A DNA stretch of 64,000 bases from contig JAUPFV010000002.1 of NCBI GenBank assembly GCA_036936605.1, positions 218,785,546 through 218,849,545 of the forward strand, given 5' to 3'. The notes below the pieces were generated by a model, which had not been told where the DNA came from, did not search any database, and was given only the letters and a program-made list of their open reading frames with translations. Shown here piece after piece: positions 63,330-64,000 of the stretch (position 1 is the first letter of the stretch; each line of letters opens with the position of its first letter). A program made the translations under genes and the position numbers. The DNA comes from Limnanthes douglasii subsp. nivea. Taxonomy: Eukaryota > Streptophyta > Magnoliopsida > Brassicales > Limnanthaceae.

Positions 63330-64000
63330 AGAAGCTTCATCGTTGTTGTTATTAGGCGGTGGACCTTGCAAATGCATGTTCTCCATCATCTGTCGCATAT
63401 ACTCCGACTGTTGGGCTTGAGAGTTTGCAAATCACTCATTCCATTGATCTTGTTGACCATGCCACTGCTCGTATTGACCATGCCACTGTTCATATTGACC
63501 ATGCCACTGCTGGAAGTGACCAAGTTGATCATTCACCCCTACTTGCCACTGCTGTATCTGGCTAAGCTGGTCATTTACCCCCCCCCCCCTGCCACTTCTG
63601 AAATTCAGTTTTCCAGTCTGTAAAGTTTTCATGCTAGTACGTTTGTTGAGTATGCGCAAAGTGTATATAATCCATATGCTGCTCATGCGAATGCTCAGCA
63701 AATTCGCGGTCGGTTCATCTTTCTTGTTGCGGTATTCCAGAAGAACCACCAATAGCATTTGGATCGAAAGGCGGCTGAAATTGATGCTGGGTAGGTGGAT
63801 TTGGCAGTTTTGTAAGACCGTTCGCAACCCATATCTGATTCAACTCGGGCCTATGGTTATTCCATGCCTCCAATTTTGACATCAACTCTCCATCCCAAGA
63901 GTATATCTCCTGCAATTTCAAAGAGTTTCTACCTATAGCACTAGTTGGCCTAACCTTCATCGGAGTGTACGTACTCACATCAAATCCTTTCGAACAAAGC
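63330..64000 (-). pseudogene. Unrecognised Gln/Trp-rich protein, 3' part
   Basis: The minus strand enters from beyond the right edge: FCSKGFDVSTYTPMKVRPTS, SLKLQEIYSWDGELMSKLEA, WNNHRPELNQIWVANGLTKL, then a Pro/Gln stretch. The frame changes near the 12-C run (63578-63589) and near 63715. Then come repeats QQWHGQYEQWHGQYEQWHGQ, and after a stop the tail QQSEYMRQMMENMHLQGPPP ending near 63330. I do not recognise the family. The style resembles the C-terminal region of plant transposon accessory proteins. Confidence 0.45.

Overview
This window is nuclear DNA from a flowering plant, almost certainly a dicot with a repeat-rich genome. The evidence is plant LINEs with DUF4283 ORF1 proteins, Tat-type Ty3/gypsy elements with an antisense extra ORF, FAR1/MULE transposases, plant mobile domain (PMD) genes, an Au-type SINE, a piece of the plant-only DUF760 family and a plant C/D snoRNA cluster with a telo-box promoter. 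I cannot name the species. I see no intact ordinary host protein gene; nearly everything is transposon, remnant or nested insertion.

Layout. 1-2003: 5' part of a minus-strand LINE cut by the window edge, abutting a tRNA-Gly 3' half (2004-2038). 2151-8001: a second, complete-length minus-strand LINE with a 15-bp target-site duplication (TSD). 8.4-9.7 kb: a foldback repeat and gypsy remnants. 9.7-12.2 kb: a DUF760 pseudogene (minus) split by a 1.8-kb copia-like element with matching LTRs and TSD. 12.8-27.07 kb: a Mutator-like unit with a broken PMD gene whose intron received a 10.1-kb Tat element (14181-24303, TSD ATTGG), plus an unrecognised minus-strand gene. 27.0-40.2 kb: a second unit with a minus-strand FAR1/MULE transposase fused to an OTU protease, truncated by another Tat element (27696-37550). 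40.3-47.0 kb: a third unit, compact, with transposase-OTU (plus, broken) converging on a largely intact PMD gene (minus). 47.05-49.05 kb: C/D snoRNA cluster, partly duplicated. 49.5-50.5 kb: SINE and a hAT-like MITE. 51.1-54.55 kb: a third transposase-OTU gene (minus) bracketed by short hairpin repeats. 56.05-60.2 kb: deleted Tat element with a nested solo LTR. 60.9-61.3 kb: LINE tail. 62.2-64.0 kb: hAT-like end with a minisatellite and an unrecognised Gln/Trp-rich protein.

Most interesting: all three transposase-OTU genes and both PMD genes carry a compact cluster of inverted repeats inside their inferred first intron, each with its own private sequence; a sixth promoter-exon-intron fragment shows the same. 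In the compact unit the transposase-OTU and PMD genes converge between matching terminal motifs, which suggests one transposon carrying both. The snoRNA guides match 18S and 25S rRNA, and the tRNA half joined to a LINE 5' end looks like a template-switch chimera. Intron boundaries, unit limits and rRNA targets are read by eye and partly from memory.
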